Below are positions 44,211 to 53,415 of a stretch of DNA of 64,000 nt, piece by piece (position 1 is the stretch's first letter; each line of letters starts with the position of its first letter). The translations under genes and the position numbers were made by a program. The notes beneath the pieces were generated by a model. The model was given only the letters and a program-made list of their open reading frames with translations. It was not told the DNA's origin and did no database searches. Origin of the DNA: Caballeronia peredens (lineage in GTDB: Bacteria > Pseudomonadota > Gammaproteobacteria > Burkholderiales > Burkholderiaceae). Where the stretch lies: positions 1-64,000 of the forward strand of contig FCOH02000006.1 in the NCBI GenBank assembly GCA_001544595.2, written 5' to 3'.

Positions 44211-45542
44211 TCAAAGCTCGGCGCCCGCCGAGAATTCCTTCATCCATATCGCCGCCGATACCGCGACGTCCGCGATGGGCCGGATCGGCAGCGAACGCGG
44301 ATGCGGCTGCGCGAGCAACTGATCGATCAACGGGTTCGACTGCCCGAGCGCATATTCGGCGATGAGCTTGCCCGACGCCGAGCCGCGGCTCAGCCCCAGC
44401 CCGTTGCAGCCGACCGCTTCGAACACGCCGTCCTCGCGTTGCCCGAAGAGCGCGCCGTTGTTCGCCGACAGACACAACGCGCCGCCCCATGTGTATTGCA
44501 ACTCGACATCCTTCAACATCGGAAAGCGGCGATCGAACGAACGCTGATGCAGATGCTTCGCTTTCGCCAGATCGCTTTCCGACACCGCGAGATTCGGCCG
44601 GAACGCGAAGTGATTGCGCACGCAGATGCGGTTCGTCGCGAGACGCCGCACCGTCGTGCCCATCGGGTCTGCGGGAATGAGCGCCCACGACTGCGCACCG
44701 CCGAGCCTCGCGATCTCGTCGTCGTTCATTACGCGCGACATCGATGCGAACGTGTAGACCGGCAGCAAGCCGTTCGGATGTCCGCCGAAAGTGGCTGCAT
44801 ACGCATTGGTGCAAAGCACGACACGCTGCGCCTCTATCCGTCCGTTGGCGAAGCTCAGCAGTCTGGACTGGCCGCGCGTCTCCATGCCCTTCACCGCGCT
44901 GAGTTCGAAGACCGTCACGTTCGCGGGCTGCGTCGCCGCGAGCCCGCGCATGAGTGCGGCCGGCTGCACCGTGCTGCATCCCGGCGTGAAGAGCGCGCTC
45001 TTGTAGAAGCCCGTGCCCGTCACCCTCGCGATGGCCGCTTCATCGAGCCATTCACACGCTTCGCCGATGCGCGCGAGCCCTTGCGCGAAATGCGCCAGTG
45101 CCGCATGCCCCTTCTTGTTGACCGATGCGTGATACTTCCCGTCGTCGCGCCAGTCGCAGTCGATGCCGTGTTGCCGGACCGTTGAACGCACATAGTCGAT
45201 GCCGTGTCGTTGCAGCCGGACGTCGGCCTTGTCGGCCTCGACGCTGCGCGAGTAGCTCTCGCTGCTGATGTCGTGCGGCAAATCGACGAAGAAGCCTGAA
45301 TTGCGCCCTGCCGTCGATCGCCCGATCCGATCCGCCTCGACCAGTGCAATCGACGCATCCGGCGCGAGTTCGGCGAGACGCCGCGCCGCGCACAGCCCGG
45401 TAATGCCGCCACCCACGATCACGTAATCGAAACGATGCTCGCCCGTCACGCTGTTCGCGGGCGCCGCGGGCGGCAGGCTTTCCCACCACCCGTTGACGCC
45501 GTCGGGTGCGGGAAATCGCACGAAATCCAGTTTCGAGGCCAT
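44211..45542 (-). CDS. FAD-dependent oxidoreductase (DAO/PuuB-type)
   Basis: A 443-residue DAO-family flavoprotein. The dinucleotide motif YVIVGGGITGLCAARRLAE (about residues 38-56), followed by GRSTAGRNSGFF, and the C-terminal GCNGLGLSRGSASG are typical of the PuuB/glycine-oxidase type. It would oxidise a secondary or tertiary amine carbon to an imine, yielding aldehyde or cyclic imine. Start ATG 45542 (MASKLDFVRFPAP). It lies 17 bases before the ALDH gene and 19 after the DapA-like lyase gene, so all three are co-transcribed. Confidence 0.87.
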   Translation of the reverse strand: MASKLDFVRFPAPDGVNGWWESLPPAAPANSVTGEHRFDYVIVGGGITGLCAARRLAELAPDASIALVEADRIGRSTAGRNSGFFVDLPHDISSESYSRSVEADKADVRLQRHGIDYVRSTVRQHGIDCDWRDDGKYHASVNKKGHAALAHFAQGLARIGEACEWLDEAAIARVTGTGFYKSALFTPGCSTVQPAALMRGLAATQPANVTVFELSAVKGMETRGQSRLLSFANGRIEAQRVVLCTNAYAATFGGHPNGLLPVYTFASMSRVMNDDEIARLGGAQSWALIPADPMGTTVRRLATNRICVRNHFAFRPNLAVSESDLAKAKHLHQRSFDRRFPMLKDVELQYTWGGALCLSANNGALFGQREDGVFEAVGCNGLGLSRGSASGKLIAEYALGQSNPLIDQLLAQPHPRSLPIRPIADVAVSAAIWMKEFSAGAEL

Positions 45543-45561
45543 GCATGTTGCTCCATGCACG

Positions 45562-46449
45562 TTACTGAGCGTTGTGCAACAAGGGCTGAACGAGCTTCGC
45601 AAACGCGCTGCGTTCAGCGTCGTTCAACGTGCCGAGCGGCGCGCGCGCATGACCCACGCGCGTGCCTGCGAGCTCGCATCCGTAACGCACGTACTGAATG
45701 AACTTGCCGCTGCGTTCCAGCAGTTCGAGCACGGGCAGAAGCGCTGTCATGAGCTTGCGGCCGGTTACGAAATCGCCTTGTTTCACGCATGTTTCGAGCA
45801 GTTGCGTATGCGCTTCGGGCAGAAAGTTCGACGCGCCCGCTACCCAGCTTCTGACACCCCATGCGAAAAACTCGAGCGCCTGATCGTCCATGCCGCAACT
45901 GAGCACGAAGCGCGCGGGCAAATGCGTCGCCAGATGATGAAGATGCGCGACGTCACCGGTGCTTTCCTTCATCGCCGCGAAGTTCGGCCGTTCGAGCAGT
46001 TTCTCCAGCACTTCGTCGCCGATCGCCGTGCCCGTGCGTGCCGGGAAGTTGTAGAGCATGACGGGCATGTCGAGCGCGTCGTCGACCTTCAGCAGATGAT
46101 CGAGCAGTTCGTCCTGAGTCGGCTGAGCGTAGTAAGGGGCGGCGACCAGCAACGCGTCGTAACCCGTGCGCTTGGCCTCGCGTCCGAGACGCAGGACTTC
46201 GTTCGTCGTCGTCGCGTTGATGCCCGCCGTGAGGTATGTCTTGCCGCCCACTGCCTGAGCGACCGTGTCCAGTGTCTTCACGCGCTCGTCGAAACTGAGC
46301 GCATAGTATTCGCCCGTCGTGCCGCCGACGCCCATACCCGCCACGCGGCCGACGAGATTCGACGCATGCTTGCCGAGCATGTCGTGATCGATTTCGCCGT
46401 CGGCCCTGAACGGGGTGACCAGCGGAGTGTGTACGCCTTCGAAGCTCAT
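45562..46449 (-). CDS. DapA-family Schiff-base lyase/deaminase (N-acetylneuraminate lyase superfamily)
   Basis: A 295-residue (beta/alpha)8 barrel of the dihydrodipicolinate synthase family. GVGGTTGEYYALS (substrate carboxylate loop), YNFPARTG (catalytic Tyr) and FAAMKES (Schiff-base Lys about residue 163) are all present. Members include DapA, KDG aldolases and pyrroline-4-hydroxy-2-carboxylate deaminase. Beside an amine oxidase and an ALDH, the last of these (hydroxyproline pathway) is an attractive reading, but sequence alone does not settle the substrate. Confidence 0.87.
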   Translation of the reverse strand: MSFEGVHTPLVTPFRADGEIDHDMLGKHASNLVGRVAGMGVGGTTGEYYALSFDERVKTLDTVAQAVGGKTYLTAGINATTTNEVLRLGREAKRTGYDALLVAAPYYAQPTQDELLDHLLKVDDALDMPVMLYNFPARTGTAIGDEVLEKLLERPNFAAMKESTGDVAHLHHLATHLPARFVLSCGMDDQALEFFAWGVRSWVAGASNFLPEAHTQLLETCVKQGDFVTGRKLMTALLPVLELLERSGKFIQYVRYGCELAGTRVGHARAPLGTLNDAERSAFAKLVQPLLHNAQ

Positions 46450-46494
46450 GTTCGTCTCTCTGATGATGGTTCGTGTGTCGCCGTCTGCGATGCG

Positions 46495-47790
46495 TCAGGC
46501 GATCGCTTCAGTGTGCGCATAGATGGGAAACTGGCCGCACAGATCGCGCACGCGCGCACGCACTGCACGCTCGATCTGCTCATCGCCGCCGGACTCGCGT
46601 TCGAGCGCGGACAGCACTTCCAGAATCATTTCGCCGACCTGCTCGAACTGCGCCGTGCCGAAACCGCGCGTTGTCGCGGCGGGCGTGCCGAGGCGAATCC
46701 CGGAAGTCACGGTCGGGCTTTCGGTATCGAACGGAATGCCGTTCTTGTTGCAGGTGATGCCCGCTCGTTCCAGCGCTTTCTCCGCCTGCGTGCCCGTCAA
46801 TCCCTTGCCGCGCAGATCGACGAGCAGCAGATGATTGTCCGTGCCGCCCGTCACGAGGCTCAGGCCGCCGCTCTGCAACACCTTGCCCAATGTCTGTGCA
46901 TTGCGCAGCACGCGATCGATATACGCGGTGAATTCCGGGCGCAGCGCTTCGCCGAATGCAACCGCCTTGCCCGCGATGACATGCATGAGCGGTCCGCCTT
47001 GCAGTCCGGGAAAAACCGCGGAATTGATCTTCTTGGCGATATCGCCGTTGTTCGTCAGGATGAAGCCGCCGCGCGGGCCGCGCAGCGTCTTGTGCGTCGT
47101 GGACGTGACGACATCGGCGAACGGCACAGGATTCTGATGCCGACCCGCTGCCACCACGCCCGCGATGTGCGCCATATCGACCATCAACAATGCACCGACG
47201 CTGTCGGCGATCTCGCGGAACGCTGCAAAATCGAGCGCACGCGGACACGCCGAATAGCCCGCGATGATCAGCTTCGGCCGGTGTTCTTCGGCGAGCCGTC
47301 GCACCGCGTCGTAATCGATGCGCAGCGTGTCCGGGCTCACGCCGTATTGGACCGCGTTGAACCACTTGCCTGAGAGCGCCGGGCGCGCGCCGTGCGTGAG
47401 ATGCCCGCCCGCATCGAGCGACATGCCCATGACGGTGTCGCCGGGCTTGAGCAGCGCAAGCATCACCGCGCCGTTCGCCTGAGCGCCGGAATGCGACTGC
47501 ACGTTCGCGAATTCGGCGTCGAACAGCGCCTTCACGCGATCAATCGCGAGCGCCTCGATGCGGTCCACATGTTCGCAGCCACCGTAGTAACGCTTCGACG
47601 GATAACCTTCCGCGTATTTGTTCGTGAGTACCGTGCCCTGCGCTTCCATCACCGCGGACGACACGATGTTTTCCGATGCGATCAGTTCGATCTGCGTCTG
47701 CTGCCGCCGCAGTTCCAACGCGATCTCCGACGCGATGACGGGATCATGGCTCTGCAGGCTTTCGCCGAAAAAGCGCGAATATTCGTTCAC
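46495..47790 (-). CDS. glyA: Serine hydroxymethyltransferase GlyA
   Basis: A 431-residue PLP enzyme. [33 protein letters not shown], the PLP-lysine site [15 protein letters not shown] and [13 protein letters not shown] are diagnostic of SHMT. It interconverts serine and glycine with a tetrahydrofolate one-carbon unit. GTG 47790 with GGAG upstream is the best start. In a cluster with GbcA-type demethylase it would use glycine and the one-carbon units from demethylation, as in glycine betaine catabolism. It is likely a second copy beside the housekeeping glyA. Confidence 0.93.
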   Translation of the reverse strand: MNEYSRFFGESLQSHDPVIASEIALELRRQQTQIELIASENIVSSAVMEAQGTVLTNKYAEGYPSKRYYGGCEHVDRIEALAIDRVKALFDAEFANVQSHSGAQANGAVMLALLKPGDTVMGMSLDAGGHLTHGARPALSGKWFNAVQYGVSPDTLRIDYDAVRRLAEEHRPKLIIAGYSACPRALDFAAFREIADSVGALLMVDMAHIAGVVAAGRHQNPVPFADVVTSTTHKTLRGPRGGFILTNNGDIAKKINSAVFPGLQGGPLMHVIAGKAVAFGEALRPEFTAYIDRVLRNAQTLGKVLQSGGLSLVTGGTDNHLLLVDLRGKGLTGTQAEKALERAGITCNKNGIPFDTESPTVTSGIRLGTPAATTRGFGTAQFEQVGEMILEVLSALERESGGDEQIERAVRARVRDLCGQFPIYAHTEAIA

Positions 47791-47833
47791 TGGAATGCTC
47801 CGTTCGATACGGTTCAAAAAGACGCGCCGGGCT

Positions 47834-48715
47834 TCACTGTGCGACCCATGCCTTCAGCTTGTCCGGATGCGAATCGACGAATTTCTTAGCCGCCGTCGCA
47901 TAGTCGTTCGTGCTGTTGCCTTCGAATTCGATCGCTTCCACATCAGCCAGAGTCAGCTTGAAATGCTTGAAGAAGACATCGGCCCGCGGAAACTTGGTTG
48001 CGAATTGCTTCGATGCGAACGCATGAATCTGTTCTTCACCGCCGAGCGTGCCCTTCGGGTCCTTCAGATAGCGCATTTGCCATTTCTGAAAGAGCCAGTG
48101 CGGGCTCCACACCGTCGCGACGATCCATTGCTTCGACTGATAAGCGCGCTGGATCGAGGCGAGCATGCCGGCCTCGCTGGCGGATTGCAGCTTGTAGCCC
48201 GAGAGGTCATACGCCTTGATGGTTTTCTCCGACGCCTGCATCAGGCCGCCACCGGGCTCGATGCCCTGAATCGTGCCGTTCAGTTGCTTCTGCACTTCGG
48301 GCTTCTTCAGGTCTTCGATCGACGACAGTTGCGACTCCGGCACATACGCAGGCACCGCCCAGCCGTTCTTGCCGCCGGTATAAATGATGCCGACGTCGTC
48401 GAGATCATTCTTGTAGCGGGCAACATATTGACCGTGCGTGACGGGCAGCCAGCCGCCGACCATGATGTCGAGATCCCCGCGTGCCACGCCCTGATACTGA
48501 ATCCCGATATCCGCCTGCACGAACTGGACCGGCTGCTTCAACTGCGTTTCGAGGACGTACTTCGCGACATTGGCAACCGCAAGCACGTCCGCCCAGTTGG
48601 TGACGGCGATCTTGAGCGGTTCAGCCGACATGGCCGGGCTCACCGCCACCCCGAATGCGACGATGGCGGGCGTCAAAACCTTCGCGATCATCGCCTTGAT
48701 GGATATGTTTTTCAT
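47834..48715 (-). CDS. Glycine betaine/choline-type substrate-binding protein (OpuAC/ProX family)
   Basis: A 293-residue protein with a Sec signal peptide (cleavage after MSA). The domain is OpuAC type: [37 protein letters not shown] and a [10 protein letters not shown] aromatic segment, consistent with Trp-box binding of a trimethylammonium group. It is the receptor of the ABC importer encoded by the next two upstream genes. The ligand could be glycine betaine, choline, carnitine or proline betaine. Confidence 0.9.
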   Translation of the reverse strand: MKNISIKAMIAKVLTPAIVAFGVAVSPAMSAEPLKIAVTNWADVLAVANVAKYVLETQLKQPVQFVQADIGIQYQGVARGDLDIMVGGWLPVTHGQYVARYKNDLDDVGIIYTGGKNGWAVPAYVPESQLSSIEDLKKPEVQKQLNGTIQGIEPGGGLMQASEKTIKAYDLSGYKLQSASEAGMLASIQRAYQSKQWIVATVWSPHWLFQKWQMRYLKDPKGTLGGEEQIHAFASKQFATKFPRADVFFKHFKLTLADVEAIEFEGNSTNDYATAAKKFVDSHPDKLKAWVAQ

Positions 48716-48769
48716 TTCGGACTCCGGATTAGATGTTTCAGTATTGGGGCGTTCTGGATCGGGTGTCGA

Positions 48770-49663
48770 TCAGGTCTGCACGGCCTTGCTGGCTGCCGGC
48801 GGTGTCGTGGGCGTGGAGATGACTTTCCTTTTCGACTTCTTCTTCGCCTTCACGCCGAAGCTCTCCGTCAGACGGTCGAGGATGATCGCAAGCAGCACCA
48901 CACCGAGACCGCCTTCGAAACCGATGCCGATATCGAGCCGCTGAATCCCGCTCAACACATATTCGCCGAGGCCGCCGGCGCCGATCATCGATGCGACCAC
49001 GACCATCGACAGCGCCATCATGATCGTCTGATTCACGCCCGCCATGATCGACGGCAATGCGTTGGGCAACTGAATCTTCCAGAGCAGTTGCGCATCCGTG
49101 CTGCCGAACGAGCGGCCCGCTTCGAGCAGTTCTTCGCGCACCTGGCGGATACCGAGCGTCGTCAGGCGCACGACAGGCGGCATTGCGAAGACGATCGTCG
49201 CGATGACGGCCGGCACGCGGCCGAGACCGAACAGGATGACAGCGGGAATCAGGTACACGAAGGCCGGCATCGTCTGCATGAAGTCGAGCAATGAACGAAG
49301 CACGACTTCGGCGCGGTTGCTGCGCGCGCCCCAGATGCCGAGCGGCACGCCGATCACGAGACTGAAGACCGTTGCCGCGACGACGAGCGCCAGCGTCGAC
49401 ACCGTCTGCGCCCACAATCCCATGTAGTGAATGACGAGCAGCGCCGCGCCGACGAACACCGAGAACACGACGCCCCGGCGCCACAGCGCGACCGCCATCA
49501 GGATGACGAGCATGGCAATGAACGGCACGGCGGCCAGCCCGTCTTCGAGCAGCTTGATGACTGCGCCCAGCGAGGCGGAAAACGCGTCGAAACCGCCGCG
49601 GAAATGGGAGAAGAGAAAATTCACCGCATCTTCGGCGAGCTTTCCAAAGATCGAGCTATTCAT
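48770..49663 (-). CDS. Glycine betaine-type ABC permease (ProW/OpuAB family)
   Basis: A 297-residue permease starting at the ATG that overlaps the ATPase stop codon (ATGA, 49660-49663). About five to six membrane spans follow an N-terminal periplasmic-type helix; the EAA loop EAGRSFGSTDAQLLWKIQLPNALPS (about residues 174-198) and MSMVVVASMIGAGGLG are typical of ProW. A basic tail KAKKKSKRK ends the chain. It imports the quaternary amine with the ATPase and binding protein of the same operon. Confidence 0.9.
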   Translation of the reverse strand: MNSSIFGKLAEDAVNFLFSHFRGGFDAFSASLGAVIKLLEDGLAAVPFIAMLVILMAVALWRRGVVFSVFVGAALLVIHYMGLWAQTVSTLALVVAATVFSLVIGVPLGIWGARSNRAEVVLRSLLDFMQTMPAFVYLIPAVILFGLGRVPAVIATIVFAMPPVVRLTTLGIRQVREELLEAGRSFGSTDAQLLWKIQLPNALPSIMAGVNQTIMMALSMVVVASMIGAGGLGEYVLSGIQRLDIGIGFEGGLGVVLLAIILDRLTESFGVKAKKKSKRKVISTPTTPPAASKAVQT

Positions 49664-50946
49664 GCTGCCCTCCGCTGCATGACCTGTTTGAGAATCGTGC
49701 GACACGAGACGACACCCGCGAGGCGGCCGTGTTCATCGGTGACGGGCACGTCGTGTTCCTGATTGAGCGCGATGGCTGCGAGTTGATGCAGATCCGCATC
49801 GAGCGGAACGGCCGCGATGTCGCGAATCAGGGCGTCGCGAATCGGACGCGAGCCGGTCTTGTGCAACGATGCAGGCGTCACGCAGCCTTGATAGCGTCCG
49901 GCTTCGTCGCAGACATAACCGCAGTCCACGCCGCTGTCGATCAGGCCGTTCAGATAGCGTTCCGACGGCGCGCTCGTATCGCAGGCGATCAGGCCGCGCT
50001 CGACCTTCGTCAGCAGGCTGGATGCTTCGAGGAAGCGCGACACGTCGACATTGCGGAAGAAGTCGCGCACGTAGTCGTCCGCGGGCGACTGGATGAGTTC
50101 CGCAGGCGTGCCGACCTGAATCAGGCGGCCATCCTTCATGATTCCGATGCGCCCGCCGATCTTCACCGCTTCCTCGATATCGTGCGAGATGAACACGATC
50201 GTGCGCTGTTCTTCCTTCTGCAGCCGCAAGAGTTCGTTCTGCATTTCGAAGCGGATCAGCGGATCGAGCGCGGAGAACGCTTCGTCCATCAGCAGCACGG
50301 ACGGATTGACCGCGAGTGCGCGCGCGAGGCCGACGCGCTGTTGCATGCCGCCAGACAACTCGCTCGGATAGAGCTTTTCGTAGGAGCCGAGGCCCACGCG
50401 CGTCAATGCGCTGCGAGCGATGTCGTAACGCTCTGACTTCTTCTTTCCCGCAACTTCGAGTCCATACGCGATGTTGTCGATGACCGTGCGGTTGGGCAGC
50501 AGCGCGAACGACTGAAACACCATCGCCATTTTTTCGCGGCGCACGGCGCGCAGTTCCGGCGTGCTCATCGGCGCGATGTCGCGTCCTTCGAGAATGACTT
50601 GCCCGGAAGTGGGCTCGATCAGACGATTGAGCAAGCGCACGAGCGTCGACTTGCCCGAGCCCGACAAGCCCATGATGACGAAGATCTCGCCCGCGTTCAC
50701 CGCGAGGCTCACATCGTCAACGGCGACCATGTTGCCGGTCTGCGCGAAGATCTCGTTGCGCCCGAGTCCTTGTTTCAGCAGGTCGCGAGCGCGTTCGGGC
50801 TTCGCGCCGAAAATCTTCGAGAGGTTCCTGACCGTCAGGATTTCGGTTTGGGACGCCGCTACGGACCGCGCCGGCGAAGCGTTTCCCGTCTGCACGGGAA
50901 GCGGATTCGTGACGTCGCCCGGAGCGAGAGTAAGGTTCGGAATCAT
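49660..50946 (-). CDS. Glycine betaine-type ABC ATPase with CBS pair (ProV/OpuAA family)
   Basis: A 428-residue protein: about 45 residues of variable N-terminus, then an ABC cassette with Walker A GLSGSGKST, ELSGGMQQRVGLARAL signature and LLMDEAFSALD Walker B, followed by a CBS-domain pair (about residues 310-428) that in OpuA senses ionic strength. The phrase IFGAKPERARDLLKQGL before the cassette is diagnostic of ProV. Start ATG 50946 with an AGGTGG site. It is first in the long minus-strand operon. Confidence 0.9.
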   Translation of the reverse strand: MIPNLTLAPGDVTNPLPVQTGNASPARSVAASQTEILTVRNLSKIFGAKPERARDLLKQGLGRNEIFAQTGNMVAVDDVSLAVNAGEIFVIMGLSGSGKSTLVRLLNRLIEPTSGQVILEGRDIAPMSTPELRAVRREKMAMVFQSFALLPNRTVIDNIAYGLEVAGKKKSERYDIARSALTRVGLGSYEKLYPSELSGGMQQRVGLARALAVNPSVLLMDEAFSALDPLIRFEMQNELLRLQKEEQRTIVFISHDIEEAVKIGGRIGIMKDGRLIQVGTPAELIQSPADDYVRDFFRNVDVSRFLEASSLLTKVERGLIACDTSAPSERYLNGLIDSGVDCGYVCDEAGRYQGCVTPASLHKTGSRPIRDALIRDIAAVPLDADLHQLAAIALNQEHDVPVTDEHGRLAGVVSCRTILKQVMQRRAA

Positions 50947-51389
50947 CGGGTCATTCCACCTGGCGAGTTCGAAAAAGCGAAGACCGTATGCGATGGCGGT
51001 TGATGCATGCCCTGGCTTGACGGCCCGGATCAACCTGGCCGATCGATTCGGCGTTGATTGCGTTGAATGAAGCGTACATGGCCAATTTCGTTCACCCACC
51101 GACATTTTCTGAGCCCTTTTCGATACTTCTGGTAATGCATTCGCGCGGTGCAGACGCCGCTTGAAACGCGTTCGACGTATGTCGAAATGCGGCGAGCCAG
51201 CACAGGCGCGGCTGAGCGGGCGGAACGGCTCGCTTGCGGCGCATCTGGCGCACATGAGCGGCCGACCCTGAGCGGGCAAGACGCTAGGGAATGCACCTAG
51301 TCGGACCGGTTTGCATGAGTTTTCGTGCGGTCAAACGCGCGAAAGCCGCGCACGAAGGCGCGGCTTTCGGGTCAGGCAGACAACGGGCG
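50947..51389. other. 443-base intergenic region upstream of the betaine operon
   Basis: No gene is supported here. The part next to 50946 should contain the operon promoter, but I see no convincing -35/-10 pair, riboswitch or dyad. Near 51341-51368 lies the hairpin after the DipZ-like gene. Confidence 0.5.
51341..51368 (-). terminator. Hairpin downstream of the DipZ-like gene
   Basis: Perfect 11-bp stem (51341-51351 with 51358-51368) and 6-base loop, 21 bases after the stop codon. The U-run that follows on the minus strand is short, so termination strength is uncertain. Confidence 0.6.
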
Positions 51390-53141
51390 TCAGCCGAAGG
51401 TAAAGCTGTACACCTGCGCGCCAGGGTCGAGAAATTCGATCTCGAAGGTGCGGTCATCGACGGCGCCGCTCTGGCGCACGAGCTGATACAACCGCGCACT
51501 CGTGACGATGCCGCTGCCATCCGCGGCAACATCGGCGCCATGCGAACTGCCCGGCGCCCGGCCATCGATCGTGATGCGGAAGCGCACCGGCTTGCCATCG
51601 GACGACGGTGCGAGCACGAGATGCAAATCGCGCGCGTGAAAGCGATACGCGATGCGCGCCTGCGATGCGGCAGGCACGGCCGCTTCCCCACCGACGTTCC
51701 ACTGCCCATCGAGCGCCCAGTCGTTCAGCGAGAGTTGCGTGGGCAGCGTATAACCTTGCACCGCATCGGGCCTGACGCGTTGTGGCGACGCGAAGCCCTG
51801 CGCCTGCCGATAACCGACATACGTCTCGCCCGATCCGATGTCGGCCGTATCGGCTGCAGCCTGGGCGCCGCTGCCCTGCACCGCTTGCGCATCGCGTGCA
51901 GTGGTCTTGCCGTTATCCGTGAGCAACTGACGAATCGCCTCTTCGGCCTCGCGATAGCCGCCTTCGCCGAAGTGGTGATAACGCACGCGCCCTTGTGCAT
52001 CGACGATATAGAACGCCGGCCAATACTGATTGCCGAACGCGCGCCAGATGCCGTAATCGTTATCGACCGCCACGGGATAGCGGATGTTCAGATTGTCCAG
52101 CGCCCGCTTCACGTTGCCGGTATCGCGCTCGAAACCGAACTCGGGCGTATGCACGCCGATCACGACAAGGCCGTCGTTGCCGTAACGCTGCGCCCACGTC
52201 TTGAGATACGGCAAGGTGCGCAAGCAGTTGATGCACGAGTATGTCCAGAAGTTGACGACCACGACCTTGCCGCGCAATGCATCGGCGGTCAGCGGCGCGG
52301 AGTTGAGCCATGTCGTCGCGCCGTCGAGCGCGGGCAGGCGGCCCTGAACCGGAAGCGCTGCGGGCATCGATACGCGCATCACGCGCGCGCCCTGCCGTGC
52401 TTCATGCGAGGGATGCTTCGTGCGCGTCAGATCGACGAGACGTGCTTCGATGCCGTTCGTCGGCGCACCGGGTATCGATGCCAGCAGCCGTGTATCGAAA
52501 CCCGTCGCGATCGCGGCGACGGCGAATAACACGAGTGCGCCCAGCGCGCGTCGGAGATGCTCGCCGAAACCGAGCGAACGTTTGAGCGCATCGAAGGCGC
52601 GCTTGCCGAGGCCGGTCGCCACGGCAAGCGAACTCGCCGCGCCGACAGCATAGGCTGCGAGCGCGGCAGCCGTTTGCCAGTTCGCGCCATGCAGTGCCGC
52701 CCCCGTCAGGATCACGCCGAGTATCGGGCCCGCGCATGGCGCCCACAAGAGACCCGTGGCCGCGCCGAGCAGTATCGATGACGCGATGCGGCGCGTCGTG
52801 CCATACGACTGCGAGCGCGCGCTGATGCGGTCCGCGAGTTGCGAAAGCGGCAGCGTGAGCCGCGCGGCGATCGACGGAAACAGCAGCGCCGCGCCGAACA
52901 GCGCAAGCATCGCGAGCGCGATCCAGCGGCCGTACTGACTCAGTTGCGCAGCGCCCGCGAGACCCGCCGCGCCGATACCGGTCACGAGGGCGAACGTGCC
53001 CGCGAGCCCGGCAAAGAGCGGCAGGCGATCCGTGAGAAAGGGCCGGTCCGAGCGCGCGAATACGAACGGCACGACCGGCAGGATGCAGGGACTCAGGACG
53101 GTGAACACGCCGCCGAGAAATGCGATGACGATGAGTGACAT
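51390..53141 (-). CDS. CcdA-thioredoxin fusion protein (DipZ-like)
   Basis: 583 residues in three parts. The first (about 1-215) is a six-span CcdA/DsbD-type membrane domain with Cys19 (LSPCILP) and Cys136 (WAPCAGP) as the electron-carrying pair. The second (about 265-410) is a TlpA-like thioredoxin domain with Cys303-Ile-Asn-Cys306. The third (about 440-583) is a carbohydrate-binding-like beta domain, as in mycobacterial DipZ. It should bring reducing power across the membrane to its own periplasmic thioredoxin. The divergent neighbour encodes a second protein with nearly the same thioredoxin domain. Confidence 0.9.
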   Translation of the reverse strand: MSLIVIAFLGGVFTVLSPCILPVVPFVFARSDRPFLTDRLPLFAGLAGTFALVTGIGAAGLAGAAQLSQYGRWIALAMLALFGAALLFPSIAARLTLPLSQLADRISARSQSYGTTRRIASSILLGAATGLLWAPCAGPILGVILTGAALHGANWQTAAALAAYAVGAASSLAVATGLGKRAFDALKRSLGFGEHLRRALGALVLFAVAAIATGFDTRLLASIPGAPTNGIEARLVDLTRTKHPSHEARQGARVMRVSMPAALPVQGRLPALDGATTWLNSAPLTADALRGKVVVVNFWTYSCINCLRTLPYLKTWAQRYGNDGLVVIGVHTPEFGFERDTGNVKRALDNLNIRYPVAVDNDYGIWRAFGNQYWPAFYIVDAQGRVRYHHFGEGGYREAEEAIRQLLTDNGKTTARDAQAVQGSGAQAAADTADIGSGETYVGYRQAQGFASPQRVRPDAVQGYTLPTQLSLNDWALDGQWNVGGEAAVPAASQARIAYRFHARDLHLVLAPSSDGKPVRFRITIDGRAPGSSHGADVAADGSGIVTSARLYQLVRQSGAVDDRTFEIEFLDPGAQVYSFTFG

Positions 53142-53199
53142 GAGATCGGTATCCGGTGAGAGGGAGTATCAAGCCATGTGCGCTATTTCAGCGCTCTCA

Positions 53200-53366
53200 T
53201 GTATCTGCGCGATTTCAGATGACGGACTATATGCAACGCCGTGTATCGGCCAGCATCGCGGATACATGGCGATACAAGCGGCGCGTTTTGTATCGCCATG
53301 TATCTGGTGCGCGCCGCGATACAAACGGATGCACATCGGCGGATGTCGGGACAAGTGCGCGATACA
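53200..53366. promoter_or_regulatory. Symmetric array of eight TGTATC/GATACA hexamers between divergent redox genes
   Basis: TGTATC occurs at 53200, 53242, 53289 and 53299, and its complement GATACA at 53261, 53271, 53318 and 53361. The arrangement is a mirror image about position 53282.5, to within one base. The centre is a perfect 17-bp inverted repeat (53261-53277 with 53288-53304, 10-base spacer). Each arm is a pair of hexamers ten bases apart, like the direct-repeat sites of OmpR-family response regulators. The region separates the divergent DipZ-like and thioredoxin genes. Confidence 0.8.
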
Positions 53367-53415
53367 TCCGCGCGCTTCAATACGCTCTGACGCTAACTTG
53401 CAAGGAGAATCCGTC

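Noticed and set aside
45493-47373. A 626-codon plus-strand frame opposite the DapA-like and glyA genes
   Set aside because: Both minus-strand genes have intact catalytic motifs; the plus-strand frame has none and is a codon-bias artefact.
50947-51389. A riboswitch before the betaine importer operon
   Set aside because: I found no conserved core of glycine, SAM or other known classes and no terminator/antiterminator pair next to the first gene.
53200-53366. CRISPR array
   Set aside because: The repeated unit is only six bases, the orientation alternates in a mirror pattern, and there are no cas genes; it fits regulator binding sites better.
52996-53415. Upstream extension of the thioredoxin gene into the DipZ-like gene
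   Set aside because: The extension passes through the hexamer array and overlaps the divergent gene; the ATG at 53416 has an ideal ribosome site and begins a proper signal/anchor segment.
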